A stretch of DNA of 64,000 nt from UBA1941 sp046329575. GTDB lineage: Bacteria; Bacteroidota; Bacteroidia; Chitinophagales; LD1. Below the pieces are notes generated by a model, which saw nothing but the letters and a program-made list of their open reading frames with translations, had not been told where the DNA came from and did not search any database. Numbering within the stretch: the first letter of the stretch is position 1; each line of letters begins with the position of its first letter. The position numbers and the translations under genes were made by a program. Shown here piece by piece: positions 17,413 through 26,168 of the stretch. The stretch covers positions 1 to 64,000 of the forward strand of contig JAXLUJ010000005.1 of the NCBI GenBank assembly GCA_046329575.1. Direction: 5' to 3'.

Positions 17413-18335
17413 TGTCTTGATTGTGATTTGTTTAATTGATTTTCCAACTGTTCAACTGTAGGCAATTGGGTTTGAAACTTCTTTGGCAGGGCATGTGTCA
17501 ATTTATATTCGCTGATTCCAATTGGTTTCTGTATATCACGCAACGAATATTCGGCTTCAACTTTGTCCTTGTGCTTGCACAGAATTAAGCCAATACTCGG
17601 ATTATCCTGTTCATGTTTTATCTGACTATCAATAGCTGATAGATAGAAATTTAGTTTACCCGCATACTCAGGTTTAAATTTTCCCGATTTTAGTTCAATC
17701 ACAACATAACAGCGCAGATGCAAATGATAAAATAGCAAATCAATAAAATATTCGTTGTTGCTTACTACAATTGAATACTGTTGTCCTACAAAAGCGAAGC
17801 ATTTACCCAATTCAAGTAAAAAGCGGGTTAGGTGTTGAACCATTGCATTTTCATTTTCTTTTTCGAACGCATCATCTTGCAATCCTAAAAAGTCGAAATT
17901 GCAAGGATTCTTTAATGTTTCAACCGCCAGTTGTGATTGTATTTTTGGTAATGTGGTTTTAAAATTTGTTACCGCTTTTCCTTTTGATTGGAAGTATTTG
18001 TTTTTGATGTTGATTTCTAATTGTTCTCTGCTCCAGCCGCTTTCGATAGTAGCGTTAGCATAAAATAAGGCTTCCTTCATATTTTTCACCTTTGAAATAA
18101 TCAGTCGGTTATACCCCCACGGGTTTTGTGTCACAGGTTGTGGCACAAATTCAGACACTGTGTTGTAAAACAACTGCCATTGGCTAATGGCATACAAATT
18201 TCGTCTTGAAAAGCCCTGTATGTCGGGGAAACTCAACCTTAAATCTGTTGCAAGTTGTTCTAAAACCGAATCTCCCCAATTCGTTTCCTTTTGTTTGTTT
18301 ACAATGTCTTTGGCCAAATCCCCGTATAGCTCCAT
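17409..18335 (-). CDS. DUF1016 (YhcG) PD-(D/E)xK nuclease, start split by frameshift
   Basis: A 308-aa product with DUF1016_N remnants (LEQLATDLRLSFPDIQGFSRRN is followed by the usual NLYAISQWQLFY helix) and a C-terminal PD-(D/E)xK nuclease: Asp in YFIDLLFYH, then VIELKSGKF with Glu and Lys. The usual family N-terminus (KIKSAQLK..AITVN.ELM.LY) is present upstream but in another frame, ending in a TGA that overlaps this ATG (18335-18337). One missing base between the AITVN and ELMELYG codons would explain it. The nuclease domain is intact, so a shortened protein from the internal ATG may still be made. It overlaps the methyltransferase start by 4 bp. Confidence 0.8.
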   Translation of the reverse strand: MELYGDLAKDIVNKQKETNWGDSVLEQLATDLRLSFPDIQGFSRRNLYAISQWQLFYNTVSEFVPQPVTQNPWGYNRLIISKVKNMKEALFYANATIESGWSREQLEINIKNKYFQSKGKAVTNFKTTLPKIQSQLAVETLKNPCNFDFLGLQDDAFEKENENAMVQHLTRFLLELGKCFAFVGQQYSIVVSNNEYFIDLLFYHLHLRCYVVIELKSGKFKPEYAGKLNFYLSAIDSQIKHEQDNPSIGLILCKHKDKVEAEYSLRDIQKPIGISEYKLTHALPKKFQTQLPTVEQLENQLNKSQSRQ

Positions 18336-18436
18336 CAGTTCGTATTTACGGTTATAGCCCCTTTTAACTGGGCAGATTTTATTTTCAGTTTAATGGTTTC
18401 AAACCATTTGTCGTATTGTAGTGGTGGCACTTTCAT
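18335..18436 (-). pseudogene. Out-of-frame N-terminal piece of the DUF1016 gene
   Basis: A 33-codon frame from the ATG at 18436, 12 bp after the helicase stop, encodes MKVPPLQYDKWF and KLKIKSAQLKGAITVN. These are typical first residues of DUF1016 proteins. It stops at a TGA whose last bases overlap the next ATG. It most likely belongs to one gene with 17409-18335. Coupled re-initiation that produces two pieces is an alternative. Confidence 0.7.
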
Positions 18437-18448
18437 TTATCAGAGCAT

Positions 18449-21400
18449 TTAACTGAAACTTTCCGAAATGATAATTTCAGGATTAAAAATATTTATTGAC
18501 TTCACTACAACTTCTGTAGCAGGTTCTTCTACATCTTTTTGTAGGGGATAATTTTTTAATATGGCAATTACTTTTTCCAAAAGCAAAACAGGTTTCAACG
18601 GTGTTTTCTTTACTGCCTTTTGCAGTTTATTGATGTCGCGTTGCAAGTTTTGAAACGTGCCTTTTCGGATGGCTTCCTTCGCCAATAAAATAAGTTCTTT
18701 GTCAGCTTCATTTGAAAATGGTAAATTCAAAAAAGCATCTAAAAAACTCAATGCCTTTGTTTCGTTCGGACCTTGCTTTACGTCAATCTTTCTGTCTCTC
18801 GCTTTTTCTTCTTCTTGTTTGTTAGCGAAATGTTCAACACCTTTTTTAACTTGTTCATGATGAAGGTCGTGAAGTTTGATAGATTGTTCTTCAAGCTTAG
18901 CTTCAAACTGCTTTACAGTTTCTAAAAATGTAAGTTCTTCAATATCGCTTTCATTTTTTACATACAAGAAAGCATCACGCCTTGCATCACGGATAAAACA
19001 AATGGTTCCTTGCTTTAAGATTTTACTTTTGCGTCCAACCCTTGCACGCAAAGGCATATTTTTAATTGCTTTGAAAAGTTCAGGGTTGCTTTCTCGTATT
19101 TCACGAATAAGCATCAGGTAAACTAATTTCTCGTCTTTTTCTTCTTCAATACTGTGGTCGAAAATTCCAAACGATTGTGTTTCTTCTTCTTGCGAATAAA
19201 TTTGACTATCCTCTCCCAATGCTGCATGAAAGGCTTGCAATTTCATAATAGCTTTCTTCTGTAATTCAATGTCACTGTTTACTTGTGCAGTAGGGAAGAA
19301 GTTTAAAATATGTACTTCGTTTGCCCTTGAACCAATTCTATTCACACGTCCAATGCGTTGCATTAGTCGTGTTGAGTTCCAAGGCGTATCATAATTGACA
19401 ATGATGTTTGCCCTATGCAAGTTCACTCCCTCTGCCAATACTTCAGTGGAGATAATAATATCGTAATCATTTTGTTGCTCCGTTGGTGAAATGTTTGCAT
19501 CAAAATTTGCTCTCACTATTGGGAATTTCTCTTTTCGCGACTTGCTGTCCACTGTAATTATTCTGTGCTGAATGGCTGATTTTAGTTTTTCTTCCAAATA
19601 GGCTGTTGTTTCTTTACTTTCAGAAAAGACAACCAACTTTTGTTCGGGATTTTTCTTTTTGTCAAACAACTTGTTGTTTAAACATTCAATGAATTCATCC
19701 AATTTCGGGTCTTCTTCAACTTTGTTCCATTCGGCACTTAACAATTTCAATATTTCATAATCTTTCTTTAATCCCTTCACAAAACTTTCTTCAAAGTCGT
19801 TTGGCTCACAAATTTCAATTGTTGGGTCGTCTTGTGCTTTCTGTAAAACAAGGTCAAGTAATTCTTCCTCTCTTCCGTCATTAATAAATTCTGAAACAGG
19901 AAGATTAGGTGCAATGTAAATTTTACCATTGTCAAACATCGTTACCATAGCTTTAGTCGCATCGGTAAAGCGAAGTAACGATTGCTTAAAGGCATAAAAG
20001 CTGCTGTCAATTCGTTTTACCAAAAGCGTTTTCATTATTATCGCTAACTGTGTAGCAACATTCTCTGCTTTATGGTATTTACTTCGTTTGTGTGGCTTCA
20101 AATAGGCAATTGCCCTGTAACGATTGTAAGTTAAACCCTGTGTAGGATGACTTAAATAATAGATTGTTTTGTCATAGAGTTGTTCAAGTTTTGGCTCTAA
20201 CTCATAAAATACTTTTTCGGGCTTCATTACTTTAGGGAAACGAATTCCTTGTTCTTTCAGGTCGGCAGAATATTGGTCGTGAATTTCTAAATCCGTTCTT
20301 GTTCTTCTGACAGTTAAAGGTTCTATGACTTTTATCCTTATGAGGTCATAAATTTTTTTTACTCCTTCTGTTACAATTTTCAAGTCTGATTCGGCTTTTA
20401 ACTTTCTGTAAGCATCAATTTGTAATCGGAAAAAGTGTTGCAGATTTCCAACTTCAAGTGTTGAGTTTTTGCTGTCCTGAAATAGGTAAACTTGGTTCGC
20501 AATGTCTTCGGGTCGGTTATTTAATGGTGTTGCTGAAATTAAAATTACCCGCTTAGATTCTCTGCTTCCGTTAGGTAACCCTTTTTTGGTTGTTGCCTTG
20601 GTAATTTTCTGCAAGTCGTTATACATATCGGCAGTATCTGAACGAAATTTATGAGCTTCATCTACTATGATTAAATCATATTTTTCGGGGTTGGTAATTT
20701 TATGCAAACTTCCATTGGTTATAATTTCAACATTGTCTAAATGAAATTTATCAATCGTTTCAGTCCAGTTGTCTTTTAATGCTGGCGGAACAATTATTAA
20801 AGTTCTTGAACGATATGAGGGAAAACCATTTGAGTAAAAATATTTCTTTGCAATGAGTGTAGCCACTATGGTTTTTCCAAGTCCAACAACATCGGCTAAG
20901 AAAAATCCGTTGTGCCGCATCATTTTGGTATAGCCGTCATTTACCGCATCAATTTGATAAGATAAACGTTTAAAACCTTTTGGTAAATCGGAAATTGAAT
21001 TTGGGTCAAACTCAATGCTCTTTCCGAAATACTCAACCAGAAATTTCAAATAAACCTGATACGGTGTAAATGTGTCGTTGAGGAAAGTTTCTTTTTTTAA
21101 CCTATCAATGTATTCATCGCTGATTTCAACACTTTCACTCCAAAGTTTCTCGAATGTTTCAGACGCAAATTCAATGTCTGTGTTGTCTCGTAGTTCAACA
21201 TTGAATTCAAAGTTTTGCGAAAGTCCGGCATCAGTTAAGTTACTTGAACCGGTTATTACTGCTCCATAACCGTGATTGTGTTTTTCTTGCTCTCTAAAAA
21301 TGTAAATCTTAGCATGAATGTTTTGCTTCGGGTGAACCTTGATTACTACTTTTTTGCTTACAATGTCGTCAATCAACTGCAACATTCCTTCTTCAACTTC

Positions 21401-21712
21401 TTTGTCGTATTCCGAATCTTGAATGTTCTTTTTGATTTGCTGAAAGAAATCTTCTTCTGCATTTTCAAAATTGCCATCAAAAAGCAACCCTTGTTGGTGT
21501 GCTTTATAAATGAGTTTGTCAATATTGATACCGACAAGTATTCTGATTTCTGCTGCTTTCTCTACAAATTGCCTAATACGGAAGTATCCCGAAGCCCGAA
21601 AATACCCTACTAATGCGTCAAAGAAATGAATGTTTCTGTGCTTGAAAATACCTTCAATCTTATTGATGAGTGTATTCTCATTTTCGTTTGTAAAAAACTT
21701 TGTTGACATCAC
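18449..21712 (-). CDS. PLD-like nuclease fused to SNF2-family helicase
   Basis: A 1087-aa protein. The N-terminal ~200 residues are a phospholipase-D-like nuclease domain with HAKIYIF near residue 131 and GSSNLTDAG near 151 (one HKD-type site). A superfamily 2 helicase core follows: Walker A GLGKT near residue 274, Walker B DEAH near 351 (IIVDEAHKFRSD), motif III SATPLNNRPED, and a C-terminal RecA-like domain with FSESKETTAYLEEKL and motif VI QRIGRVNRIGS. Similar PLD-helicase proteins accompany methyltransferases in restriction-like and DISARM-like defence loci. I infer ATP-driven DNA translocation feeding cleavage. Its start overlaps the regulator stop by 4 bp, so the four genes form one operon. 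Confidence 0.9.
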   Translation of the reverse strand: MMSTKFFTNENENTLINKIEGIFKHRNIHFFDALVGYFRASGYFRIRQFVEKAAEIRILVGINIDKLIYKAHQQGLLFDGNFENAEEDFFQQIKKNIQDSEYDKEVEEGMLQLIDDIVSKKVVIKVHPKQNIHAKIYIFREQEKHNHGYGAVITGSSNLTDAGLSQNFEFNVELRDNTDIEFASETFEKLWSESVEISDEYIDRLKKETFLNDTFTPYQVYLKFLVEYFGKSIEFDPNSISDLPKGFKRLSYQIDAVNDGYTKMMRHNGFFLADVVGLGKTIVATLIAKKYFYSNGFPSYRSRTLIIVPPALKDNWTETIDKFHLDNVEIITNGSLHKITNPEKYDLIIVDEAHKFRSDTADMYNDLQKITKATTKKGLPNGSRESKRVILISATPLNNRPEDIANQVYLFQDSKNSTLEVGNLQHFFRLQIDAYRKLKAESDLKIVTEGVKKIYDLIRIKVIEPLTVRRTRTDLEIHDQYSADLKEQGIRFPKVMKPEKVFYELEPKLEQLYDKTIYYLSHPTQGLTYNRYRAIAYLKPHKRSKYHKAENVATQLAIIMKTLLVKRIDSSFYAFKQSLLRFTDATKAMVTMFDNGKIYIAPNLPVSEFINDGREEELLDLVLQKAQDDPTIEICEPNDFEESFVKGLKKDYEILKLLSAEWNKVEEDPKLDEFIECLNNKLFDKKKNPEQKLVVFSESKETTAYLEEKLKSAIQHRIITVDSKSRKEKFPIVRANFDANISPTEQQNDYDIIISTEVLAEGVNLHRANIIVNYDTPWNSTRLMQRIGRVNRIGSRANEVHILNFFPTAQVNSDIELQKKAIMKLQAFHAALGEDSQIYSQEEETQSFGIFDHSIEEEKDEKLVYLMLIREIRESNPELFKAIKNMPLRARVGRKSKILKQGTICFIRDARRDAFLYVKNESDIEELTFLETVKQFEAKLEEQSIKLHDLHHEQVKKGVEHFANKQEEEKARDRKIDVKQGPNETKALSFLDAFLNLPFSNEADKELILLAKEAIRKGTFQNLQRDINKLQKAVKKTPLKPVLLLEKVIAILKNYPLQKDVEEPATEVVVKSINIFNPEIIISESFS

Positions 21713-22002
21713 TTAAACTTCTTAATTTTTTTGGTTACTGATTTGAGTGCTTCGTCAGCCAATGGCTCGTCTTTAATCACATCCATAACTTGGTCAGCCA
21801 ACCAAAGAGTATACAGTTCTTGTTTGTCAGCTTTGAGAATGTCTGCCAAGATTGCTATTTGTTCTTTCTTGATTGGTCTTTCACCTCTCTCCATTTTGCT
21901 GATGATAGAAGTGTCAACGTCAAGTTTAGAAGCAACCTGTCTTAAAAGCATATTTTGCTTTGTTCTAAGCTCTCTGATTTTGTCTCCGAGTTGTTTCGCC
22001 AT
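21709..22002 (-). CDS. XRE-family regulator, likely controller of the defence operon
   Basis: A 97-aa protein with a Cro/CI-type helix-turn-helix over residues 6-60 (IRELRTKQNMLLRQVASKL, DTSIISKMERGERPI) and a short Lys-rich C-terminus. It is the first gene of the defence operon and overlaps the helicase start. Small XRE proteins at the head of restriction-modification operons often act as controller proteins that delay or limit nuclease expression. That role is inferred from position. The repeated caaatat sequences just upstream (22022-22039) could be its binding sites. Confidence 0.88.
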   Translation of the reverse strand: MAKQLGDKIRELRTKQNMLLRQVASKLDVDTSIISKMERGERPIKKEQIAILADILKADKQELYTLWLADQVMDVIKDEPLADEALKSVTKKIKKFK

Positions 22003-22031
22003 TATAAAATTATTGTCTTGACAAATATTGG

Positions 22032-22039
22032 CAAATATA
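22032..22039 (-). promoter_or_regulatory. -7 element candidate for the defence operon
   Basis: On the minus strand this reads TATATTTG, matching the Bacteroidota -7 consensus TAnnTTTG, 29 bp upstream of the regulator ATG. A second TATTTG lies at 22022-22027. I see no good TTG element at the -33 position, so the call is tentative. Confidence 0.35.
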
Positions 22040-22283
22040 ATGGAATTAATGATGCCTTTTTCTGTGCGTGGGTCAACGTTTGGCTCTTGAATTAAAAAAT
22101 GTGCAGTGGGGAAAATAAAAAACAGGAAGGGTCGGCAGGGAGTGTTTGCTTACTCGCTGTGCGCTTGAAATATGGTCTGTATGTCGGTATACTTGTCGAA
22201 ATGGTTTGCTTTTGTGTTAATGTTCAGTTTTTAATCGTCTGTTTATTCCCTCAAAAACCGCCCACCGAATGATCACACCGCCT

Positions 22284-22565
22284 TCACCGCACATGACCCC
22301 TCAACTCCCGCAACTCGCTTTCGGTGCGCTCCAGCCGCTCCAGCAAATGCTGTATAACTTCAATGCCGGAAGTGTTGATGTCGAGTTCGTAATGCCACGT
22401 AATGTACTTTTCCAATTGCGGCAAGGTTTCAAACGCTAAAAAATGCTGATGCTGCTCTTCAATTAACTCTATTAATCCTGCCCGCGCCAGCGATTCCACA
22501 AAGGTTTCCTCCACTTCATGAACCGTACAGTAAACCGTTACGGCTATACGTTCGTTCGTAATCAT
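22284..22565 (-). CDS. cbpM: Chaperone modulator CbpM-like
   Basis: A 93-aa protein resembling the MerR-like CbpM/DafA group. N-terminal strands (ERIAVTVYCTVHEV) are followed by FVESLARAGLIELIEE and a C-terminal coiled-coil helix (IQHLLERLERTESELRELRG). By family knowledge it binds the J-domain of CbpA and modulates its activity with DnaK. The ATG overlaps the stop of the DnaJ-like gene (4 bp), the standard cbpA-cbpM arrangement. The flanking stretch 22040-22283 shows no gene. Confidence 0.8.
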   Translation of the reverse strand: MITNERIAVTVYCTVHEVEETFVESLARAGLIELIEEQHQHFLAFETLPQLEKYITWHYELDINTSGIEVIQHLLERLERTESELRELRGHVR

Positions 22566-23473
22566 GGCTTTGTTGTTTTTGACAGTTCGCGAAATAGTTC
22601 CTTCTGCTTTTCGTTCAGCGTGGCGGGCAACACTACATGATACGTCACCAGCAAATCGCCAAACGCGCCTTCTTCTTTATAAACCGGAAATCCTTTGCCT
22701 TTCAACCGCACCCGGGTGCCGTTCTGTGTGCCTTCTTTCACCGGCAGCTTCACCTTGCCGCTCAGCGTGTCCAGCATAATCTCTCCTCCCAAAACGGCCG
22801 TGTACAAATCAATATTCACCGTTGCGTTCAAATCGTTTCCGCTGCGTTTGAATTGCTGATCTTCTTCCACCACAAACGTAATGTACAAATCGCCTGCAGG
22901 GCCGCCATTGCGGCCTTCACCGCCCTGACCTTTCAGCTTAATTTGCTGCTCGTTGGCTACACCGGCAGGAATGGTGATGCGCAAACTTTTTCCGTTGATA
23001 GTTATGGTGCGTTTGTGCGTGGTGTACGCCTCGCGAAGGGTTAAATGCAACTCGGCCTGAAAATCCTGACCGCGAAATTTACCGCTGGTTTTGCTGCGGC
23101 TGCCGCCAAACATCGAGCCGAACAAATCGCCAAAATCTTCTTCCGAAAAATTGCCGCCGCCCTGGAAGTTGCCGCCGCCTTGAAAACCGCCAAACCCGCC
23201 GCCGGCGCCACGTGCAGCTTGTTCCTTTTCATATTGCTCATACTGCTCGGCATGTTTCCAGTTCTCGCCATACTTATCATACTTCTTCCGCGATTCGGGA
23301 TCGCTCAACACTTCTTTGGCTTCGTTGATCTCGGCAAAAACCTGATGGGCTTTTTTATCGTTCGGGTTCAGGTCGGGATGGTGTTTTCTGGCCAGCTTCC
23401 GATACGCATTTTTAATGTCTTCGGCCGTTGCGGTTTTGGCAACGCCCAAAATTTGATAATAGTCTTTAGCCAT
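22562..23473 (-). CDS. cbpA: DnaJ-like co-chaperone CbpA
   Basis: A 303-aa protein with an N-terminal J-domain (KDYYQILGVAKTATAEDIK, HPD present in RKHHPDLNPND) and a Gly/Phe-rich linker over about residues 85-130 (GGGFGGFQGGGNFQGGGNF). Two C-terminal substrate-binding beta domains follow (TITINGKSLRITIPAG, GDLLVTYHVVLPA). There is no Cys-rich zinc domain, which makes it CbpA-type rather than DnaJ. It stimulates DnaK ATPase and delivers unfolded proteins. It is coupled to cbpM downstream. Confidence 0.92.
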   Translation of the reverse strand: MAKDYYQILGVAKTATAEDIKNAYRKLARKHHPDLNPNDKKAHQVFAEINEAKEVLSDPESRKKYDKYGENWKHAEQYEQYEKEQAARGAGGGFGGFQGGGNFQGGGNFSEEDFGDLFGSMFGGSRSKTSGKFRGQDFQAELHLTLREAYTTHKRTITINGKSLRITIPAGVANEQQIKLKGQGGEGRNGGPAGDLYITFVVEEDQQFKRSGNDLNATVNIDLYTAVLGGEIMLDTLSGKVKLPVKEGTQNGTRVRLKGKGFPVYKEEGAFGDLLVTYHVVLPATLNEKQKELFRELSKTTKP

Positions 23474-23477
23474 ACTG

Positions 23478-23485
23478 CAAAATTA
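23478..23485 (-). promoter_or_regulatory. -7 element of the cbpA-cbpM operon
   Basis: The minus strand reads TAATTTTG, matching TAnnTTTG, with only 4 bp before the ATG at 23473. If used, the mRNA would be leaderless or nearly so. A TTTG lies about 22 bp further upstream. The same very short spacing is seen at mnmG and at the glycosyltransferase. Confidence 0.4.
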
Positions 23486-23538
23486 AAGCAACCGCAGGCA
23501 AATCCTGCAAACCGTTTGCTTTTTTTTAGTTTGCGTGC

Positions 23539-24336
23539 ATGAATCTTGATCTCTCCGGGAAAAATGCTTTTGTAGGGGGCAGCAGCAAGGGAATTGGCCG
23601 CGCTGTGGCTTTCGAACTGGCCAAATGTGGCGCCAGTGTTACGCTGGTGGGCCGCGAAGAACCTTCGCTGATGCAGGTGCTGATCGACCTCAGCTTTATC
23701 AGCAAAGCCGAACAACGGCATGATTATGTGTCGGTTGATTTCGCACAGCCCGAAAAAGTGCGCGCTGCCGTGGAGCGCCACATGAAAAAGACCAATAAAA
23801 CGTATCACATTCTTGTGAATAATACGGGCGGACCGCCGGCCGGCAAAATCACCGATGCCGAAGACCGCGATTTTATGGCGGCATTTGAATTGCATCTCAT
23901 TAATAATCACAATTTGGCGCGGCTCTTCATCGAAGGCATGAAAACGGAAAAATATGGCCGTATCGTAAACATCATTTCCACTTCGGTAAAACAGCCGCTT
24001 CCCAATTTGGGCGTTAGCAATACCATTCGCGCAGCAGTGGCCAACTGGAGCAAAACCATGGCCAATGAATTAGGTCCTTTCGGCATCACCGTAAACAATG
24101 TGCTGCCGGGCGCTACAGAAACCGAACGGCTGAAAACCATTATTGCTACCAAGAGTGAAAAAACGAAACAAAGCGCCGATGCGGTGCGCAGCGAAATGCT
24201 GCACGAAATTCCGATGGCGCGTTTTGCCAAACCTGATGAAGTGGCGGCGGCTGTGGTGTTTCTGGCATCACCGGCAGCTTCGTACATCACCGGCATCAAT
24301 GTTCCGGTTGATGGCGGCCGCACCGGAAGTTTGTAA
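23539..24336 (+). CDS. SDR-family oxidoreductase with altered active site
   Basis: A 265-aa Rossmann-fold short-chain dehydrogenase/reductase. The cofactor motif is GGSSKGIGRA near residue 14, NNTGG is at the NNAG position, and the catalytic Ser lies in IISTSVKQP. The usual YxxxK is not there: SNTIRAAV aligns with the family's YSASKAAV, so Tyr becomes Ser and Lys becomes Arg. The C-terminal PVDGGRTGSL is typical. This VSNTxR-type SDR is seen beside kynurenine-type degradation genes, and AMSDH follows at 24685. Whether it is a redox enzyme is uncertain given the missing Tyr and Lys. The ATG is 66 bp from the divergent cbpA start. Confidence 0.85.
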   Translation: MNLDLSGKNAFVGGSSKGIGRAVAFELAKCGASVTLVGREEPSLMQVLIDLSFISKAEQRHDYVSVDFAQPEKVRAAVERHMKKTNKTYHILVNNTGGPPAGKITDAEDRDFMAAFELHLINNHNLARLFIEGMKTEKYGRIVNIISTSVKQPLPNLGVSNTIRAAVANWSKTMANELGPFGITVNNVLPGATETERLKTIIATKSEKTKQSADAVRSEMLHEIPMARFAKPDEVAAAVVFLASPAASYITGINVPVDGGRTGSL

Positions 24337-24384
24337 TTCAACCGAATAGGGCATGAAACGCGCATTACAACATATCGGCTTTCT

Positions 24385-24625
24385 TTTGGCGGATGCCGCG
24401 CTATCCGCTGCAAGTCCTCAGCCGCGGGAAGTCATAAAACCTTGGCGGTGCCTTCTTTTCGGGGTGATTACGAATTTCAAATTACGAATTACGAAAGCAA
24501 AGGCTGGTCTTCAAAATGCCATACTGTTCCAAATCGTAATTCGTAATTTTTCATTCGTAATTTTCACGCTGCGGCTTGCGGGCTTTCCGCTGCTATCGCT
24601 ACCGCGGTTGGTCAAAATGTACGGC
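24385..24625. repeat. Mosaic dispersed repeat, copy 2
   Basis: It fills most of the 348-bp gap between the SDR and the dehydrogenase. The left GC-rich arm (24388-24430) is the reverse complement of the GCTGAGGACTTGCAGCG...GGCATCCGCC module of copy 1. The core (24470-24562) has inverted attacgaatt/aattcgtaat runs. The right arm (24567-24613) is the reverse complement of the ACCGCGGTAGCGAT...GCGGAAAGCCCG module. It is the most complete copy in the window. No gene is seen here. Confidence 0.75.
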
Positions 24626-24684
24626 CTGTGTAACATTGAGGAACATTCCCCTGAATTTTTCTTTCAAAAACACCTTTTCACATC

Positions 24685-26142
24685 ATGATAAAGCTGCAAA
24701 ACTATATCAACGGAAAATTGGTGCCGCCGCAATCGGGGCATTATATCGATAGCGTAGAACCCGCTACCGGCGCGGTTTTCGCGCAGGTGCCCGGCAGCAC
24801 AGCCGATGACGTGCAACTGGCTTACGAGGCCGCGCGCGATGCGTTTCCTTTGTGGAGCCAAACGCCGCTGGAAGAACGCATGATGCAACTGCTGCGCCTG
24901 GCCGATGCCATCGAACAAAAAATGGATGTGTTGGTAGCCGCCGAAAGCCGCGACAATGGCAAACCGCTAAAGCTGGCGCGGGCTGTGGATATTCCAAGAG
25001 CGGTGTCGAACTTTCGGTTCTTCGCTTCGGCTATTCAGCATTTCGCCAGCGAAAGTCACCACATGCCGGGCGTAGGCATCAACTATACGCTTCGTTTGCC
25101 TATTGGTGTAGTGGGTTGTATTTCGCCCTGGAATCTTCCATTGTATTTGTTCACCTGGAAAATTGCTCCTGCGCTTGCTGCCGGAAATTGCGTGGTGGCC
25201 AAGCCTAGTGAAATTACGCCTTACACCGCCTATTTGCTTTCTGAAATTTGTGTAGAAATTGGCTTCCCGGCCGGCGTGCTCAACATTGTTCATGGTCTTG
25301 GCAATCCCGTAGGCCAGGCCATTGTAGAGCACCCCAACATAAAAGCCATTTCCTTCACCGGCGGCACCGAAACGGGCAAGCGCATTGCAGCAACGGCTGC
25401 GCCTATGTTCAAAAAGTTGTCGCTGGAACTGGGCGGAAAAAACCCTACCATCATTTTCGACGATTGCGATTTGGAAGAAACGGTGAAGCAAGTGGTAACG
25501 GCTTCGTTCAGCAATCAGGGCGAGATTTGTTTGTGCGGTTCGCGCATTTTTGTGCAGAAAAATATTTACGAAAAATTCCGCGATGCGTTTGTAGCGCGGG
25601 CCGCCACTTTAAAAGTGGGCGACCCAAATTCAGCCGATACGAATCTTGGCGCTTTGGTTTCCAAAGCCCATCGCGAAAAAGTATTGTCGTACATCGAACT
25701 GGCGCAACAGGAAGGCGGCAAATTGTTGCTGGGTGGTGCGCTCACTGCGGCGCAACAGCAAGCGCTGCCCGAACGCTGCCGTAACGGTTTCTTTCTTCAA
25801 CCTACGATTATCGAAGGGTTGCCACACCACTGCCGCACCCAACAGGAAGAAATTTTTGGGCCGGTGGTAACGCTCACGCCTTTCGAAACTGAAGAAGAAG
25901 TGCTGCAAATGGCCAATAGCGTGCAGTACGGACTTTCGGCAACCATCTGGACCGAAAATCTGAAACGCGCGCATCGCATGGCCGAAAAATTAGAGTCGGG
26001 CATTGTGTGGATCAACTGCTGGCTGGTTCGCGATTTGCGCACTCCTTTTGGCGGCATGAAAGCCAGCGGTGTAGGCCGCGAAGGCGGCTGGGAAGCGTTG
26101 CGTTTTTTTACAGAGGCAAAAAATGTTCTGGTAAAACAATAA
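24685..26142 (+). CDS. amnC: 2-aminomuconic 6-semialdehyde dehydrogenase
   Basis: A 485-aa aldehyde dehydrogenase of the usual length. Catalytic Glu is in LELGGKNP and catalytic Cys in QGEICLCGSR. The NAD region includes GNCVVAKPSE and SFTGGTETGK. The C-terminal WINCWLVRDLRTPFGG is characteristic of the aminomuconate and hydroxymuconic semialdehyde dehydrogenase group. It would oxidise 2-aminomuconic semialdehyde with NAD+, taking the product of ACMS decarboxylase (33101) towards central metabolism. That pathway fits kynU, ACMSD and KMO in the same window. The ATG is preceded by the repeat and has no other gene upstream in its unit. Confidence 0.85.
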   Translation: MIKLQNYINGKLVPPQSGHYIDSVEPATGAVFAQVPGSTADDVQLAYEAARDAFPLWSQTPLEERMMQLLRLADAIEQKMDVLVAAESRDNGKPLKLARAVDIPRAVSNFRFFASAIQHFASESHHMPGVGINYTLRLPIGVVGCISPWNLPLYLFTWKIAPALAAGNCVVAKPSEITPYTAYLLSEICVEIGFPAGVLNIVHGLGNPVGQAIVEHPNIKAISFTGGTETGKRIAATAAPMFKKLSLELGGKNPTIIFDDCDLEETVKQVVTASFSNQGEICLCGSRIFVQKNIYEKFRDAFVARAATLKVGDPNSADTNLGALVSKAHREKVLSYIELAQQEGGKLLLGGALTAAQQQALPERCRNGFFLQPTIIEGLPHHCRTQQEEIFGPVVTLTPFETEEEVLQMANSVQYGLSATIWTENLKRAHRMAEKLESGIVWINCWLVRDLRTPFGGMKASGVGREGGWEALRFFTEAKNVLVKQ

Positions 26143-26168
26143 TGACAATACCACTTTGAAATAGTACA

